DNA of 64,000 bases, taken from the NCBI RefSeq assembly GCF_017808105.1, contig NZ_JADBHF010000013.1, positions 1 to 64,000 on the forward strand, written 5' to 3'. This document shows, piece by piece, positions 17,033 to 25,388 of the stretch (positions are counted from its first letter, which is position 1; every line of letters starts with the position of its first letter). Origin of the DNA: Brevibacterium renqingii (lineage in GTDB: Bacteria; Actinomycetota; Actinomycetes; Actinomycetales; Brevibacteriaceae). Under the pieces are notes generated by a model. The model was given only the letters and a program-made list of their open reading frames with translations. It made no database searches and was not told the origin of the DNA. Made by a program: the position numbers and the translations under genes.

Positions 17033-19276
17033 TCAGGGTTCGATCTGGACGTCCGAACATCCGAGAACATCGAGCATCCACGCGAAGTCGAATGCGGTCT
17101 CCTTCCACGCGTCATAGCGTCCGGAGGCACCGCCGTGGCCGGCGGCCATCTCGGTCTTGAGCAGGGCGTCGGCGCCGACTTCGCGCAGCCGTGCCACCCA
17201 TTTCGCCGGTTCGACGTAGAGGACCCGGGTGTCGTTGAGGGAGGTCACGGCCAGGATCTTCGGATAGGTCACCTCCGCGACGTTCTCATAGGGAGAGTAC
17301 GAGCGCATGTACTCGTACACGTCCGCGTCGTGCAGCGGGTCGCCCCATTCCTCCCATTCGATGACGGTCAGCGGCAGCTCCGGCATGAGGATCGAGGTCA
17401 GTGCGTCGACGAAGGGCACGTGTGCGCTGATTCCGGCGAAGAGCTCCGGGGCCATGTTCGCCACGGCCCCCATGAGCAGTCCGCCGGCCGATCCGCCGGT
17501 GGCCACGAGCCGCTCCGCAGTCGTCCAGCCCGTGTCGGTCAGGTGGCGTGCGACGGCGATGAAGTCCGTGAAGGTGTTCTTCTTCGCCAAGGTCTTGCCC
17601 TCGTCGTACCAGTGGCGGCCCATTTCGCCGCCGCCGCGGACATGCGCGATGGCGAAAACGACCCCGCGGTCGAGCAGCGACAGCCGCGAGACCGAGAAAT
17701 AGGGGTCCATGCTCGCTTCGTAGGACCCGTACCCGTAGAGCACGAGCGGTGCCGGTTCTTCGAGCGTCGGGGCGGCCGTGCCCGCATCCGCGAAACGATG
17801 GAGATCCTTGCGGTAGACGACGGATATCGGCACCTGGGTGCCGTCGTCGGCAGACGCCCACAGCAGGGTCTCGCCGTACCTGTCGAGATCGACGGAACCG
17901 AGCACCGGCTGGCGCTTGAGGACCGTGTCGGTGCCGTCTGCCACCCTGTGGGAATAGAGCACGGACGGTGTGGACATGGAGGTGAAGAGCAGACGGATGC
18001 TCGTCTGGGCGAACTCGGGGTTGCCTGCCAGCAGCAGCGTCCCGGTCTCCCGACCGAAGGGCAGTTCCTGCAGGGGGCCGAACGGGGACGAGGCCCCGTC
18101 ATCGGCGGCGAGGGCGGCGTCGGTGTCGAGGGCGGCGTCCGCGTCGAGGGCGACGGTTCCCACCCGGGCGAATCCGCCTCGGCGGTAGCTGATCGCGATG
18201 AAGTCGGAGAAGGCGTCGACGTCCTCGATGCGCAGCCCTGCGACCTCGGCGAGCACCGGGCGGGAGTCCGCAGCGGGATCGGCAGCGGGGACGTCGACGA
18301 GCTCGAAGTCGGCGCGGTTGCGGTTATGGGTGATGAGGAATCGGTCCTCACCGCCGATGACGGCGTGCTCGACGGCGTACTCGACCCCCTCTTCGCGGGG
18401 CCACACGGCCTGCGGTTCGGCCTCGAGGTCGTCGGCGCTGATGCTCCAGTAGCCGCTGGTGGTCTTCGAGCCGGTGACGACGAACATCATCCGGCCCGAA
18501 CGGGAGAACCCGGATCCGACGAAGTAGCGCTCATCGGGTTCGTGGAAGATGCACACATCCTCGTCGCTGCTGGTGCCGACGAGGTGGCGCCACACCTTCT
18601 CGGGTCGCCAGGCATCGTCGACGGTGGTGTAGAAGACGCAGCGACCGCTCGGGTCGAGGGAGGCCCCGGCGAAGGTGTCCTCAATCGTGTCATCGAGGTC
18701 TCTGCCGGTCTCGAGATCGCGCAGCCGCAGCGTGTACCGTTCATCGCCGGTGGTGTCGACTCCGTAGAGGAGCCACCGGCCGTCGTCGGACAGAGAGAAG
18801 GATCCGAGTGAGAAGAACTCCTCGCCCTCCGCGGCGATGTTCGAGTCGAAGACGACCTCTTCGCCCGGCAGCGCGTCCTCGCCGACCTCCGGCGGGGTCC
18901 AGTCCTCGGGCCCGGAGACGGGAACGCGCACGCTGATGCCGTAGTCGAGCCCGGCCCGGGTGCGGGAGAAGTACCAGAAGTCGCCGCGCCGGTTGGGCAC
19001 GGACATGTCGGTCTCCTTGATGCGGGTCCTGATCTCGGTGAAGATCGATTCCTGCAGTCCTTCGAGGTGAGCCGTCTGCGCCTTCGTCCAGGCGTTCTCG
19101 GCCTCGAGGTGGGCGATGACCTCGGGCGAGTCCTTCTCGCGCATCCACTCGTAGTCGTCGACGAAGGTATGTCCGTGATGGGTGCGCTCGAAAGGGACCT
19201 TCTTGGCCGCCGGCGCTGTCACCGGGGCCGCGATCCATGCCGCACGGGCAGAGTTCGGAGAGTCGGAATCAGTCAT
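17033..19276 (-). CDS. ptrB: Oligopeptidase B (S9 family prolyl oligopeptidase)
   Basis: This 747-aa serine peptidase cleaves short peptides after basic residues in the cytoplasm. An N-terminal beta-propeller (about residues 60-450) precedes an alpha/beta-hydrolase domain. The nucleophile Ser is in VATGGSAGGLLMGAVANM, the Asp in VTSLNDTRVLYVEPAKW and the His in MAAGHGGASGRYD. FERTHHGHTFVDDYEWMREK is a typical N-terminal signature. An acidic Ala/Asp run (DADAALDTDAALAADDG) interrupts the propeller. It stands alone between the ABC importer and the Tct operon. Confidence 0.94.
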   Translation of the reverse strand: MTDSDSPNSARAAWIAAPVTAPAAKKVPFERTHHGHTFVDDYEWMREKDSPEVIAHLEAENAWTKAQTAHLEGLQESIFTEIRTRIKETDMSVPNRRGDFWYFSRTRAGLDYGISVRVPVSGPEDWTPPEVGEDALPGEEVVFDSNIAAEGEEFFSLGSFSLSDDGRWLLYGVDTTGDERYTLRLRDLETGRDLDDTIEDTFAGASLDPSGRCVFYTTVDDAWRPEKVWRHLVGTSSDEDVCIFHEPDERYFVGSGFSRSGRMMFVVTGSKTTSGYWSISADDLEAEPQAVWPREEGVEYAVEHAVIGGEDRFLITHNRNRADFELVDVPAADPAADSRPVLAEVAGLRIEDVDAFSDFIAISYRRGGFARVGTVALDADAALDTDAALAADDGASSPFGPLQELPFGRETGTLLLAGNPEFAQTSIRLLFTSMSTPSVLYSHRVADGTDTVLKRQPVLGSVDLDRYGETLLWASADDGTQVPISVVYRKDLHRFADAGTAAPTLEEPAPLVLYGYGSYEASMDPYFSVSRLSLLDRGVVFAIAHVRGGGEMGRHWYDEGKTLAKKNTFTDFIAVARHLTDTGWTTAERLVATGGSAGGLLMGAVANMAPELFAGISAHVPFVDALTSILMPELPLTVIEWEEWGDPLHDADVYEYMRSYSPYENVAEVTYPKILAVTSLNDTRVLYVEPAKWVARLREVGADALLKTEMAAGHGGASGRYDAWKETAFDFAWMLDVLGCSDVQIEP

Positions 19277-19633
19277 AGTCCCACCCTAGCCATTCCCTCC
19301 CGGCAGCCCTCGCCCCGAGCACGAAGCAGCTTGTGCAGCGTCCGTTTGTGGTCACTCAACCGAGGCGAAAACGCGAAGAACGGCTATTCACCTCGGCGCT
19401 GTGACCACAAACGTCCCTCGCCGCCGCGAGCGACCCTCGCGGCCAGAAGCAAACGTGCCCGCCGCCGCAGACGTGCGCCGAAGTGCCCGACAGACGTGCC
19501 GAAGCCCCCGCGAGTAGAATGCGCACAACGCACTCAATGGGCAGAACGCGCACAGTGAGCACAAGAGCACCGTTCGCTGCCGCGCCCCCTTAGGGTGAGT
19601 CTCACATCACATCTGTCTTCGAAGGAGAAGTCC
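19277..19633. other. Intergenic region with a large imperfect hairpin
   Basis: CGTTTGTGGTCAC (19343-19355) pairs perfectly with GTGACCACAAACG (19401-19413). CCGAGG/CCTCGG arms extend the stem inside. The genes on both sides run away from it, so it is not an obvious terminator and may be a divergent regulatory element or a short dispersed palindrome. GAAGGAG at 19621-19627 is the ribosome site of the next gene. No other gene is seen. Confidence 0.5.
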
Positions 19634-20671
19634 GTGCCAAAGGCGCCACCTGACGAGGACTCCACCGTGGAATCCTCACATCCCTCCCGACGCATGTTCG
19701 GCCGCATCGCCTACGGGGCCATCGCCGTGGCGGCGATCGGAACCGCGACGACCTATTCGGTCAAGGCCGCCTCGGCGAAGGGCGATCTGTCCTCGAACCT
19801 CACCCTCATCGCCCCTGCCGGTGCCGGCGGCGGTTGGGACGGCTTCGCCCGCGAGACGCAGCAGGCCATGCGCGTGAACGCTCTGGCGAACAACGCGCAG
19901 GTCGTCAACATCCCCGGTGCCGGCGGAACCATCGGGCTCGGCAAGTTCTCGACCATGCACGGCCAGGCCGACACCATTCTGGCGACCGGCACGGCCATGG
20001 TCGGCGGCATCGCGCTCAACGAGTCCCCGGTCGGCTTCGTCGACACGACGCTCCTGACCCGCGTGGCCGAGGACTACGATGTGCTCATCGCCGCTGCGGA
20101 TGCCCCGTACGACACCGTCGACGATGTCGTCTCCGCCTGGAAGAAGGACCCGAAGAAGTTCGTCTGGACGGGCGGTTCGGCCGGATCCGTCGATCACCTG
20201 ACCATCGCCCAGCTGGCCCTCCTCGGCGGGATCTCCGCCTCGGACATCACCTACATCCCGAAGTCAGGCGGCGGCGAGGCGATCCAGACCCTGCTGTCGG
20301 GGACGACGGATTTCGCTTCCTGCGGCTTCAATGAGGTCTCCGACCAGATCGAAGCCGGCCGGATCAAGGCCATCGGCGTGGCCGCACCGCAGCGCATCAG
20401 GGGATTCGACGATGTGCCGACCATGTCCGAACAGGGCTACGAGGTCACACTGACGAACTGGCGCGGCTGGCTCGGTGCCCCTGACATCACCGGCGACGAA
20501 TCCGCGCAGCTGCTCGAGATCCTCCAGAAGACCCGCGACAGCGCGGCCTGGAAGGACGCGCTCGAGCGCAACAAATGGACCGATGTGTGGCTGACCGGTC
20601 AGGAGTTCGCCGAGTTCGTCAAGGAAGACACCTCACGAGTGGAGAAGCTGTTGAAGGAGTTGGGACTGTGA
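19634..20671 (+). CDS. tctC: Tripartite tricarboxylate transporter substrate-binding protein TctC
   Basis: A 345-aa extracytoplasmic receptor of a TTT secondary importer for citrate-like carboxylates. The N-terminus has SRRMFGR ahead of a hydrophobic stretch (IAYGAIAVAAIGTATTYSV), a likely Tat rather than Sec signal. The TctC fold is shown by LIAPAGAGGGWDGFARETQQ, VNIPGAGGTIGLGKF and YIPKSGGGEAIQTLLSG. The start is GTG 19634, chosen because GAAGGAG sits 6 bp upstream; a GTG at 19595 lacks one. It overlaps tctB by 4 bases. Substrate unproven. Confidence 0.9.
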   Translation: MPKAPPDEDSTVESSHPSRRMFGRIAYGAIAVAAIGTATTYSVKAASAKGDLSSNLTLIAPAGAGGGWDGFARETQQAMRVNALANNAQVVNIPGAGGTIGLGKFSTMHGQADTILATGTAMVGGIALNESPVGFVDTTLLTRVAEDYDVLIAAADAPYDTVDDVVSAWKKDPKKFVWTGGSAGSVDHLTIAQLALLGGISASDITYIPKSGGGEAIQTLLSGTTDFASCGFNEVSDQIEAGRIKAIGVAAPQRIRGFDDVPTMSEQGYEVTLTNWRGWLGAPDITGDESAQLLEILQKTRDSAAWKDALERNKWTDVWLTGQEFAEFVKEDTSRVEKLLKELGL

Positions 20672-21339
20672 GCGCGCAGACGCAGACGAAGACCCGGACG
20701 GGCCACCTCGGCGCCGGGACCTGGTGGCAGGGCCGCTCAGGGCTCGTCGTGCCGCTCATCATGGGGGCGTTCTCGACCTACCTGCTCGTCGGGATCCTCA
20801 CGATGGAGGTCGCCGAGGATGCCGACAAACCGGGTCCGCAGTTCTTCCCGATGCTCATCATGCTCGTCGGCTACGCGCTGACGATCCTGCTCACGATCGC
20901 CTATATCCGCAATCCGGAACCGGTCGACGCCGACGCGGAGCTGCCCGCCGAGATCGAAGAGGACAAGGCGTTCTCGACTCCGGTCACCTCTGCGGTCGCG
21001 GCTTCGCGACTGTCCCCGCACGAGGAGGACGAGCCGGCCGAGGACCGCAGGGCCCTCGCCGAGGCCCGGGTCGCCGATTCGAAGCACCGCACGCACAGCG
21101 ACTTCGTGTCCCTGGCCTGGGGCGCCGGCGGTTTCGCCGCCTTCGCGCTCATCCTCGAATTCGCCGGGTGGATCATCGCCGCGGCGCTCCTGTTCTGGTG
21201 CGTCGCCCGGTCGATGGGCTCGAAGAAGCCGCTGTTCGACCTCACCTTGGCACTGACGTTCTCGTCCCTGGTCTACATCGCCTTCGCGGTGCTGCTGGGG
21301 CTCAACCTTCCCTCGGGAATCCTGGGAGGTGGCTTCTGA
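20668..21339 (+). CDS. tctB: Tripartite tricarboxylate transporter small membrane subunit TctB
   Basis: This 223-aa subunit has four predicted membrane segments split by a charged cytoplasmic loop (about residues 85-145, rich in Asp/Glu) that is longer than usual. GRSGLVVPLIMGAFSTYLLV starts helix 1. GTG 20668 overlaps the tctC stop (GTGA) and is served by GAAGGAG. It is the companion of the large TctA channel and has no known independent function. Confidence 0.85.
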   Translation: MSAQTQTKTRTGHLGAGTWWQGRSGLVVPLIMGAFSTYLLVGILTMEVAEDADKPGPQFFPMLIMLVGYALTILLTIAYIRNPEPVDADAELPAEIEEDKAFSTPVTSAVAASRLSPHEEDEPAEDRRALAEARVADSKHRTHSDFVSLAWGAGGFAAFALILEFAGWIIAAALLFWCVARSMGSKKPLFDLTLALTFSSLVYIAFAVLLGLNLPSGILGGGF

Positions 21340-21340
21340 G

Positions 21341-22885
21341 ATGGATGCTCTTCAGTCGCTCTTCGAGGGCTTCGCACATGCTCTGACGCCGATGAACCTG
21401 CTCTGGGTCCTCGTCGGCTGCTTCCTCGGCACCGCCGTCGGCGTGCTGCCGGGCCTGGGTTCGTCGATGGCGGTGGCGCTGCTGCTGCCGATGACCTTCG
21501 CACTCGACCCGACCGGCGCCTTCATCATGTTCGCCGGCGTCTACTTCGGCGGGCTCTTCGGCGATTCGACGATGGCGATTCTCATGAATACGCCCGGGCA
21601 GGCCTCGGCGATCGCCTCGACCTTCGAAGGCCACAAGATGGCCAAGGACGGTCGCGCTCCGCAAGCCCTGGCCACGGCCGCGATCGGCGCGTTCATCGGC
21701 GGTTTCATCTCCTGCTTCCTCGTCGTCTTCGTCGCCCCGGCACTGGCGGATCTGTCGACGAGCTTCGGCCCCGCCGAGTTCTTCGCCCTTGCGCTCTTCG
21801 CCTTCGTCGCCACCTCCTCGGTGGTCGCCGATTCCGTGCTCAAGGGGCTCATGGCACTCGTGCTCGGCATCGGGTTCTCCGTCATCGGCATCGACTCGGT
21901 CTCGGGCACGGAGCGCTTCACCTTCGGCGTGCCCGAGCTCTTCGACGGAGTCTCCCTGGTCACCGTGACCGTGGGCATTCTCGCCCTCGGCGAAGTGTTC
22001 TTCATCGCCTCGCGGATCCGCCGGCAGGCCAAGGACAATACGGTCAACTCCTCCGGCCGGCCGTTCCTCTCCCGCCGGGAAGTAGGGGAAGCGCTGCCGG
22101 CGTGGCTGCGCGGAACCGCGATCGGTCTGCCCTTCGGCGTCATTCCCGTCGGCGGCGCCGATGTGCCGACATTCATGGCGTACGGGCTCGAGCGCAAGCT
22201 CGACTCACGGCGCAAGGAGCCGCAGTTCGGCAAGGGCGCGATCCGCGGCCTCGCCGCCCCCGAGGCGGCCGGTTCGGCCACGACCGGCATCGCGATGGGT
22301 GCGCTGCTGGCTCTGGGTCTGCCGATCTCGGCGACCGCGGCGATCATGCTCGCCGCGTTCCGCCAGTACGGCATCCAGCCCGGTCCGCTGCTCTTCGACC
22401 GCTCCCCCGAACTCGTCTGGGGACTCTTGGCGAGCTTCTTCGTCGCGATGGTCGTCCTGCTCATCATCAACCTGCCGTTCGCTCCCCTGTGGGCGAAGCT
22501 GCTGAGGATCCCGGACCCGTACCTCTACGGTGGCATCGCGGTCTTCTGCGGTCTGGGCATCTATGCGACCTCGGCGTCGACGTTCGAGCTGCTCGTGCTG
22601 TTGGGCATCGCCGTCATCAGCTTCGTGCTCAAACGCTACGGTGTGCCTCTGGCACCGCTGATGATCGGCATGGTGCTCGGTCCCCTGGCGGAGTCGAACC
22701 TGCGCGATGCGCTGCTGGCCGCGGGCGGAGACGCCTCGGTGCTGGTGTCCTCGCCGATCACGATCGTCCTCTACATCATCCTCATCGGCGCGCTCGTCTA
22801 CACCGGCGTCGGACGGGTGCTGGCGCGTAAGCGGCAGAGGCAGGTTCAGCGTGCGGCCGCTCCGGCGGAGTCACCGATCTCCTGA
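21341..22885 (+). CDS. tctA: Tripartite tricarboxylate transporter large permease TctA
   Basis: A 514-aa permease with about 11 membrane segments. Conserved TctA motifs are GVLPGLGSSMAVALLLPM near residue 35, FGGLFGDSTMAILMNTPGQ near 75 and VGGADVPTFMAYGLER with RGLAAPEAAGSATTG near 270-320. ATG 21341 has GGGAGG upstream and begins one base after the tctB stop. It closes the operon, followed by the hairpin at 22912-22969. Confidence 0.92.
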   Translation: MDALQSLFEGFAHALTPMNLLWVLVGCFLGTAVGVLPGLGSSMAVALLLPMTFALDPTGAFIMFAGVYFGGLFGDSTMAILMNTPGQASAIASTFEGHKMAKDGRAPQALATAAIGAFIGGFISCFLVVFVAPALADLSTSFGPAEFFALALFAFVATSSVVADSVLKGLMALVLGIGFSVIGIDSVSGTERFTFGVPELFDGVSLVTVTVGILALGEVFFIASRIRRQAKDNTVNSSGRPFLSRREVGEALPAWLRGTAIGLPFGVIPVGGADVPTFMAYGLERKLDSRRKEPQFGKGAIRGLAAPEAAGSATTGIAMGALLALGLPISATAAIMLAAFRQYGIQPGPLLFDRSPELVWGLLASFFVAMVVLLIINLPFAPLWAKLLRIPDPYLYGGIAVFCGLGIYATSASTFELLVLLGIAVISFVLKRYGVPLAPLMIGMVLGPLAESNLRDALLAAGGDASVLVSSPITIVLYIILIGALVYTGVGRVLARKRQRQVQRAAAPAESPIS

Positions 22886-22911
22886 CGGCGACGAACCTCA
22901 CCGCCGCTCGC

Positions 22912-22969
22912 TCAAGCCGCAGCGCAGATGTCGAGGCACGCACGATTCGACATCTGCGCGCAGGCTTGA
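22912..22969. terminator. Bidirectional terminator-like hairpin
   Basis: TCAAGCC (22912-22918) with GGCTTGA (22963-22969) and GCGCAGATGTCGA (22922-22934) with TCGACATCTGCGC (22947-22959) form one long stem with a 12-nt loop. It lies between convergent tctA and the DHA2 pump gene and would end both transcripts. It has no U-tract. Confidence 0.75.
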
Positions 22970-22984
22970 ACGAGGGCCTCAGCC

Positions 22985-24556
22985 TCAGTCGTCATCTTTC
23001 GGACAGGGGCGCGGCTCCTGCCCTTCCGCCCCAGCACTCGCGCCAGGCAGCAGCCGGCCGGCCCCCTTGAGGCCGATGCTCGTGAGCACAGCGGCGATGA
23101 CGACAAGGACGACAGCGGCACCGGCAGCCCACTGCACGCCGGTCTCGAAGGACGCGACTGCCGCCTCGGCGGTGCGGTGTGCAGCCTGCCCGCCGAGTCC
23201 CGCGGTGTATTCGAGGGCCGAGCCCAAGGTGTCGAACTGGGCCCGGTTCGCATCATCACCGATCGCGGAGTGCAGCGCGGAACCGAAGACGAAGGTCGAG
23301 AGCCCGCCGAGGACGGTGGTGCCCATGACGGAGCCGAACTCGTAGGCGGTCTCCGATATCGCCGAGGCGGCTCCGGCCCTGTTCGCGGGCACCGCGGCGA
23401 GGATGAGGTCGTTCGTCACGACCTCCGCGCCTCCGAGGCCGATGCCGAGGATGAGGAAGGCCACGAGCATTCCGGTCACCGTGTGCTCGGGGGTGAACGC
23501 CACGATGCCCATACCGAGTGCGTTGAGCAGCAGGGCCGCGGGGACGACGACCCGCGGGGCGAATCGAGCGACGATCGGCACGACGAGGTAGCCGGCGACG
23601 ATCGATGTGACCAGGCCGGGGATGAGCACGAGTGCGGCCTCGACCGGGGAGAGCCCGAGGACGAGCTGGAGCAACTGGGTGCCGAAGTAGAGGAAACCAG
23701 CCAGGCCCATGATGCTCAGCAGGTTCGAGGCCACGGCCGAGGTGAACACCTTGTTGGCGAAGAGCCGGACGTCGAGCATCGGGGTCGGCAGGGCCAGCTG
23801 GCGCAGCACGAAGCTCGCGCCCGCCCCGAGCGCCACCGACACGGTCACCCAGAAGAGCATGTCCGGGCCCGCTGCCATCGCGTGCTTGATCGCGAACACC
23901 AGGGGCGCTAGCGCGAGCATCGACAGCACGATCGAGGCGGGATCCACACGGCCGGGGTTCGGGTCCCGCGACTCGGGCAGCAGCCAGATTGCCAGCGGGA
24001 TGAAGGCCGCGATCAGCGGCAGGTTGATGAAGAAGATCGAACCCCAGTGGAAGTGCTCGATGAGGACGCCGCCGACGATGGGTCCGAGCGCGGCGCCGCC
24101 GGAGAACATCGCGGCCCAGGTCGCGATCGCGATCCGCCTGTCCTTGTCATCGGAAAAGATGTTGCGGATCAGCGAGAGGGTCGAGGGCATGAGCGTGGCG
24201 CCGAAGATGCCGAGCAGCGCCCGCGCGATGATGAGCATCTCCGGTGAGACGGAGAACGCCGCCAGCAGAGAGGCCGCCCCGAAACCGCACGAGCCGATGA
24301 CGAGCAGGAGACGACGGCCGAGGCGGTCGCCGAGGCTGCCCATCACCACGAGCAGACCGGCGAGCATGAGCGCGTAGATGTCGACGATCCACAGCAGCTG
24401 CGTTCCCGTGGGGTGGAGACCGACGCTGATGGCCGGGATGGCGAACCCCAGGACCGTGTTGTCGACCGAGATCAGCAGCACGGGGATCATGAGCACAGCC
24501 AGGCCGGCCCACTCGCGCCGGCCGGCGCGCAGCTGAGGAGCGATTGTCGTCGTCAT
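22985..24556 (-). CDS. MFS drug efflux pump, DHA2 (EmrB/QacA) family
   Basis: A 523-aa proton-driven exporter with 14 predicted helices. Motif A is GSLGDRLGRRLLLVIGS, and the helix 1 motif C-like region reads PVLLISVDNTVLGFAIPAIS. The ATG at 24556 lies 5 bp from a perfect 28-bp palindrome and next to a divergent TetR gene, so induction by its substrate is expected. The C-terminus is a short basic tail. Toxic organic cations or antibiotics are likely substrates. Confidence 0.9.
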   Translation of the reverse strand: MTTTIAPQLRAGRREWAGLAVLMIPVLLISVDNTVLGFAIPAISVGLHPTGTQLLWIVDIYALMLAGLLVVMGSLGDRLGRRLLLVIGSCGFGAASLLAAFSVSPEMLIIARALLGIFGATLMPSTLSLIRNIFSDDKDRRIAIATWAAMFSGGAALGPIVGGVLIEHFHWGSIFFINLPLIAAFIPLAIWLLPESRDPNPGRVDPASIVLSMLALAPLVFAIKHAMAAGPDMLFWVTVSVALGAGASFVLRQLALPTPMLDVRLFANKVFTSAVASNLLSIMGLAGFLYFGTQLLQLVLGLSPVEAALVLIPGLVTSIVAGYLVVPIVARFAPRVVVPAALLLNALGMGIVAFTPEHTVTGMLVAFLILGIGLGGAEVVTNDLILAAVPANRAGAASAISETAYEFGSVMGTTVLGGLSTFVFGSALHSAIGDDANRAQFDTLGSALEYTAGLGGQAAHRTAEAAVASFETGVQWAAGAAVVLVVIAAVLTSIGLKGAGRLLPGASAGAEGQEPRPCPKDDD

Positions 24557-24561
24557 AACCG

Positions 24562-24589
24562 CAACTGTACCGTCCGGACGGTACAGTTG
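24562..24589. promoter_or_regulatory. Perfect 28-bp TetR operator palindrome
   Basis: Positions 24562-24589 are an uninterrupted perfect palindrome centred on CCGG; each half reads CAACTGTACCGTCC inward. The inner ACCGTCCGGACGGT is a typical TetR-family site. It sits 5 bp upstream of the pump start codon and about 108 bp upstream of the divergent tetR gene. Confidence 0.85.
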
Positions 24590-24683
24590 AAAAGTGGGAG
24601 CGTCGTCCCGAATGCGGTGCTCAGGCAGCGTGCGGGCAGGAGCTGCCGTGCCGTCACGTCGCTTCAGCCGCAAGCGCATCGAC

Positions 24684-24689
24684 TAGGCT
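24684..24689 (+). promoter_or_regulatory. Candidate -10 of a leaderless tetR transcript
   Basis: TAGGCT ends 7 bp before the tetR ATG at 24697, the spacing expected when transcription starts on or next to the A of the start codon. No Shine-Dalgarno sequence is present. Confidence 0.45.
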
Positions 24690-24696
24690 CGGGGCC

Positions 24697-25218
24697 ATGG
24701 CACGCAATCCGACCGAGACCAAAGAGAAGCTGCTCGACGCGTTCGACGTTCTGCTCGATGAGCATGGAACGGCTGGGGCGACGCTCGACGCCGTGGCGGC
24801 GAAGGCCGGAGTCTCCAAGGGCGGCCTCCTCTACCATTTCGGTTCGAAGGCCGAGCTGATCAACGGCAGCCTCAAGCGCCTCGACCAGCTGGTCGCCGAG
24901 GACATCGAGGACATGAAAGCCGCAGGAGAGCGTCTCCACTACTACTATCTGGAGACCTCGGCCGAGGTCGGCACGGCGCTCGATCGCAGTCTCATCGCGG
25001 CCGGATGCCTCGCCCTGGAGAACGACGATGCCAAGGCCGCGCTGCGTAAGACCCGCGAAGCCTGGTTCGACGTCCTCAACGCCCACCTCGGCGATCCGGA
25101 TCTCGCGATGACGATCCAGCTCATCGGCGACGGTATGTATTTCAACCAGAACTTCGGCCTCTCCCAGGGCGAAGCGCTCGAACACGTGAAACGAGTGCTC
25201 ACGCGCCTGGGGCTGTAG
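24697..25218 (+). CDS. TetR family regulator of the adjacent DHA2 pump
   Basis: A 173-aa protein starting MARNPTETKEKLLDAFDVLL with the helix-turn-helix TLDAVAAKAGVSKGGLLYHF followed by GSKAEL. It belongs to the group with a TetR_C_37-like C-terminal domain (ALRKTREAWFDVLNAHLGDP). It is transcribed divergently from the DHA2 pump, with a perfect palindromic operator between them. It is probably leaderless. Confidence 0.9.
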   Translation: MARNPTETKEKLLDAFDVLLDEHGTAGATLDAVAAKAGVSKGGLLYHFGSKAELINGSLKRLDQLVAEDIEDMKAAGERLHYYYLETSAEVGTALDRSLIAAGCLALENDDAKAALRKTREAWFDVLNAHLGDPDLAMTIQLIGDGMYFNQNFGLSQGEALEHVKRVLTRLGL

Positions 25219-25294
25219 AACCGCAAACGACATCTGGCCCGATACCGAGCATCTGCCCCGATAGCAGGCCGCGGCTCACGCGAACCGGACTCAA

Positions 25295-25348
25295 GGTGGA
25301 CGAAATGGGATGCTTCTGCTTCACCAGAATCAGCCCATTTCGTCCACC
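25295..25348. terminator. Terminator-like hairpin between convergent genes
   Basis: GGTGGACGAAATGGG (25295-25309) and CCCATTTCGTCCACC (25334-25348) form a perfect 15-bp stem with a 24-nt loop between tetR and the monooxygenase gene. No U-tract. Confidence 0.7.
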
Positions 25349-25388
25349 CAGCGTCCCGCTGAAGCTCTGAACTGCCCAGAGCATCAGC

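Noticed and set aside
16874..18811. 645-codon plus-strand frame opposite oligopeptidase B
   Set aside because: Composition is Val/Gly/Asp/Arg-rich without domains; the minus strand encodes a complete S9 peptidase with its catalytic triad.
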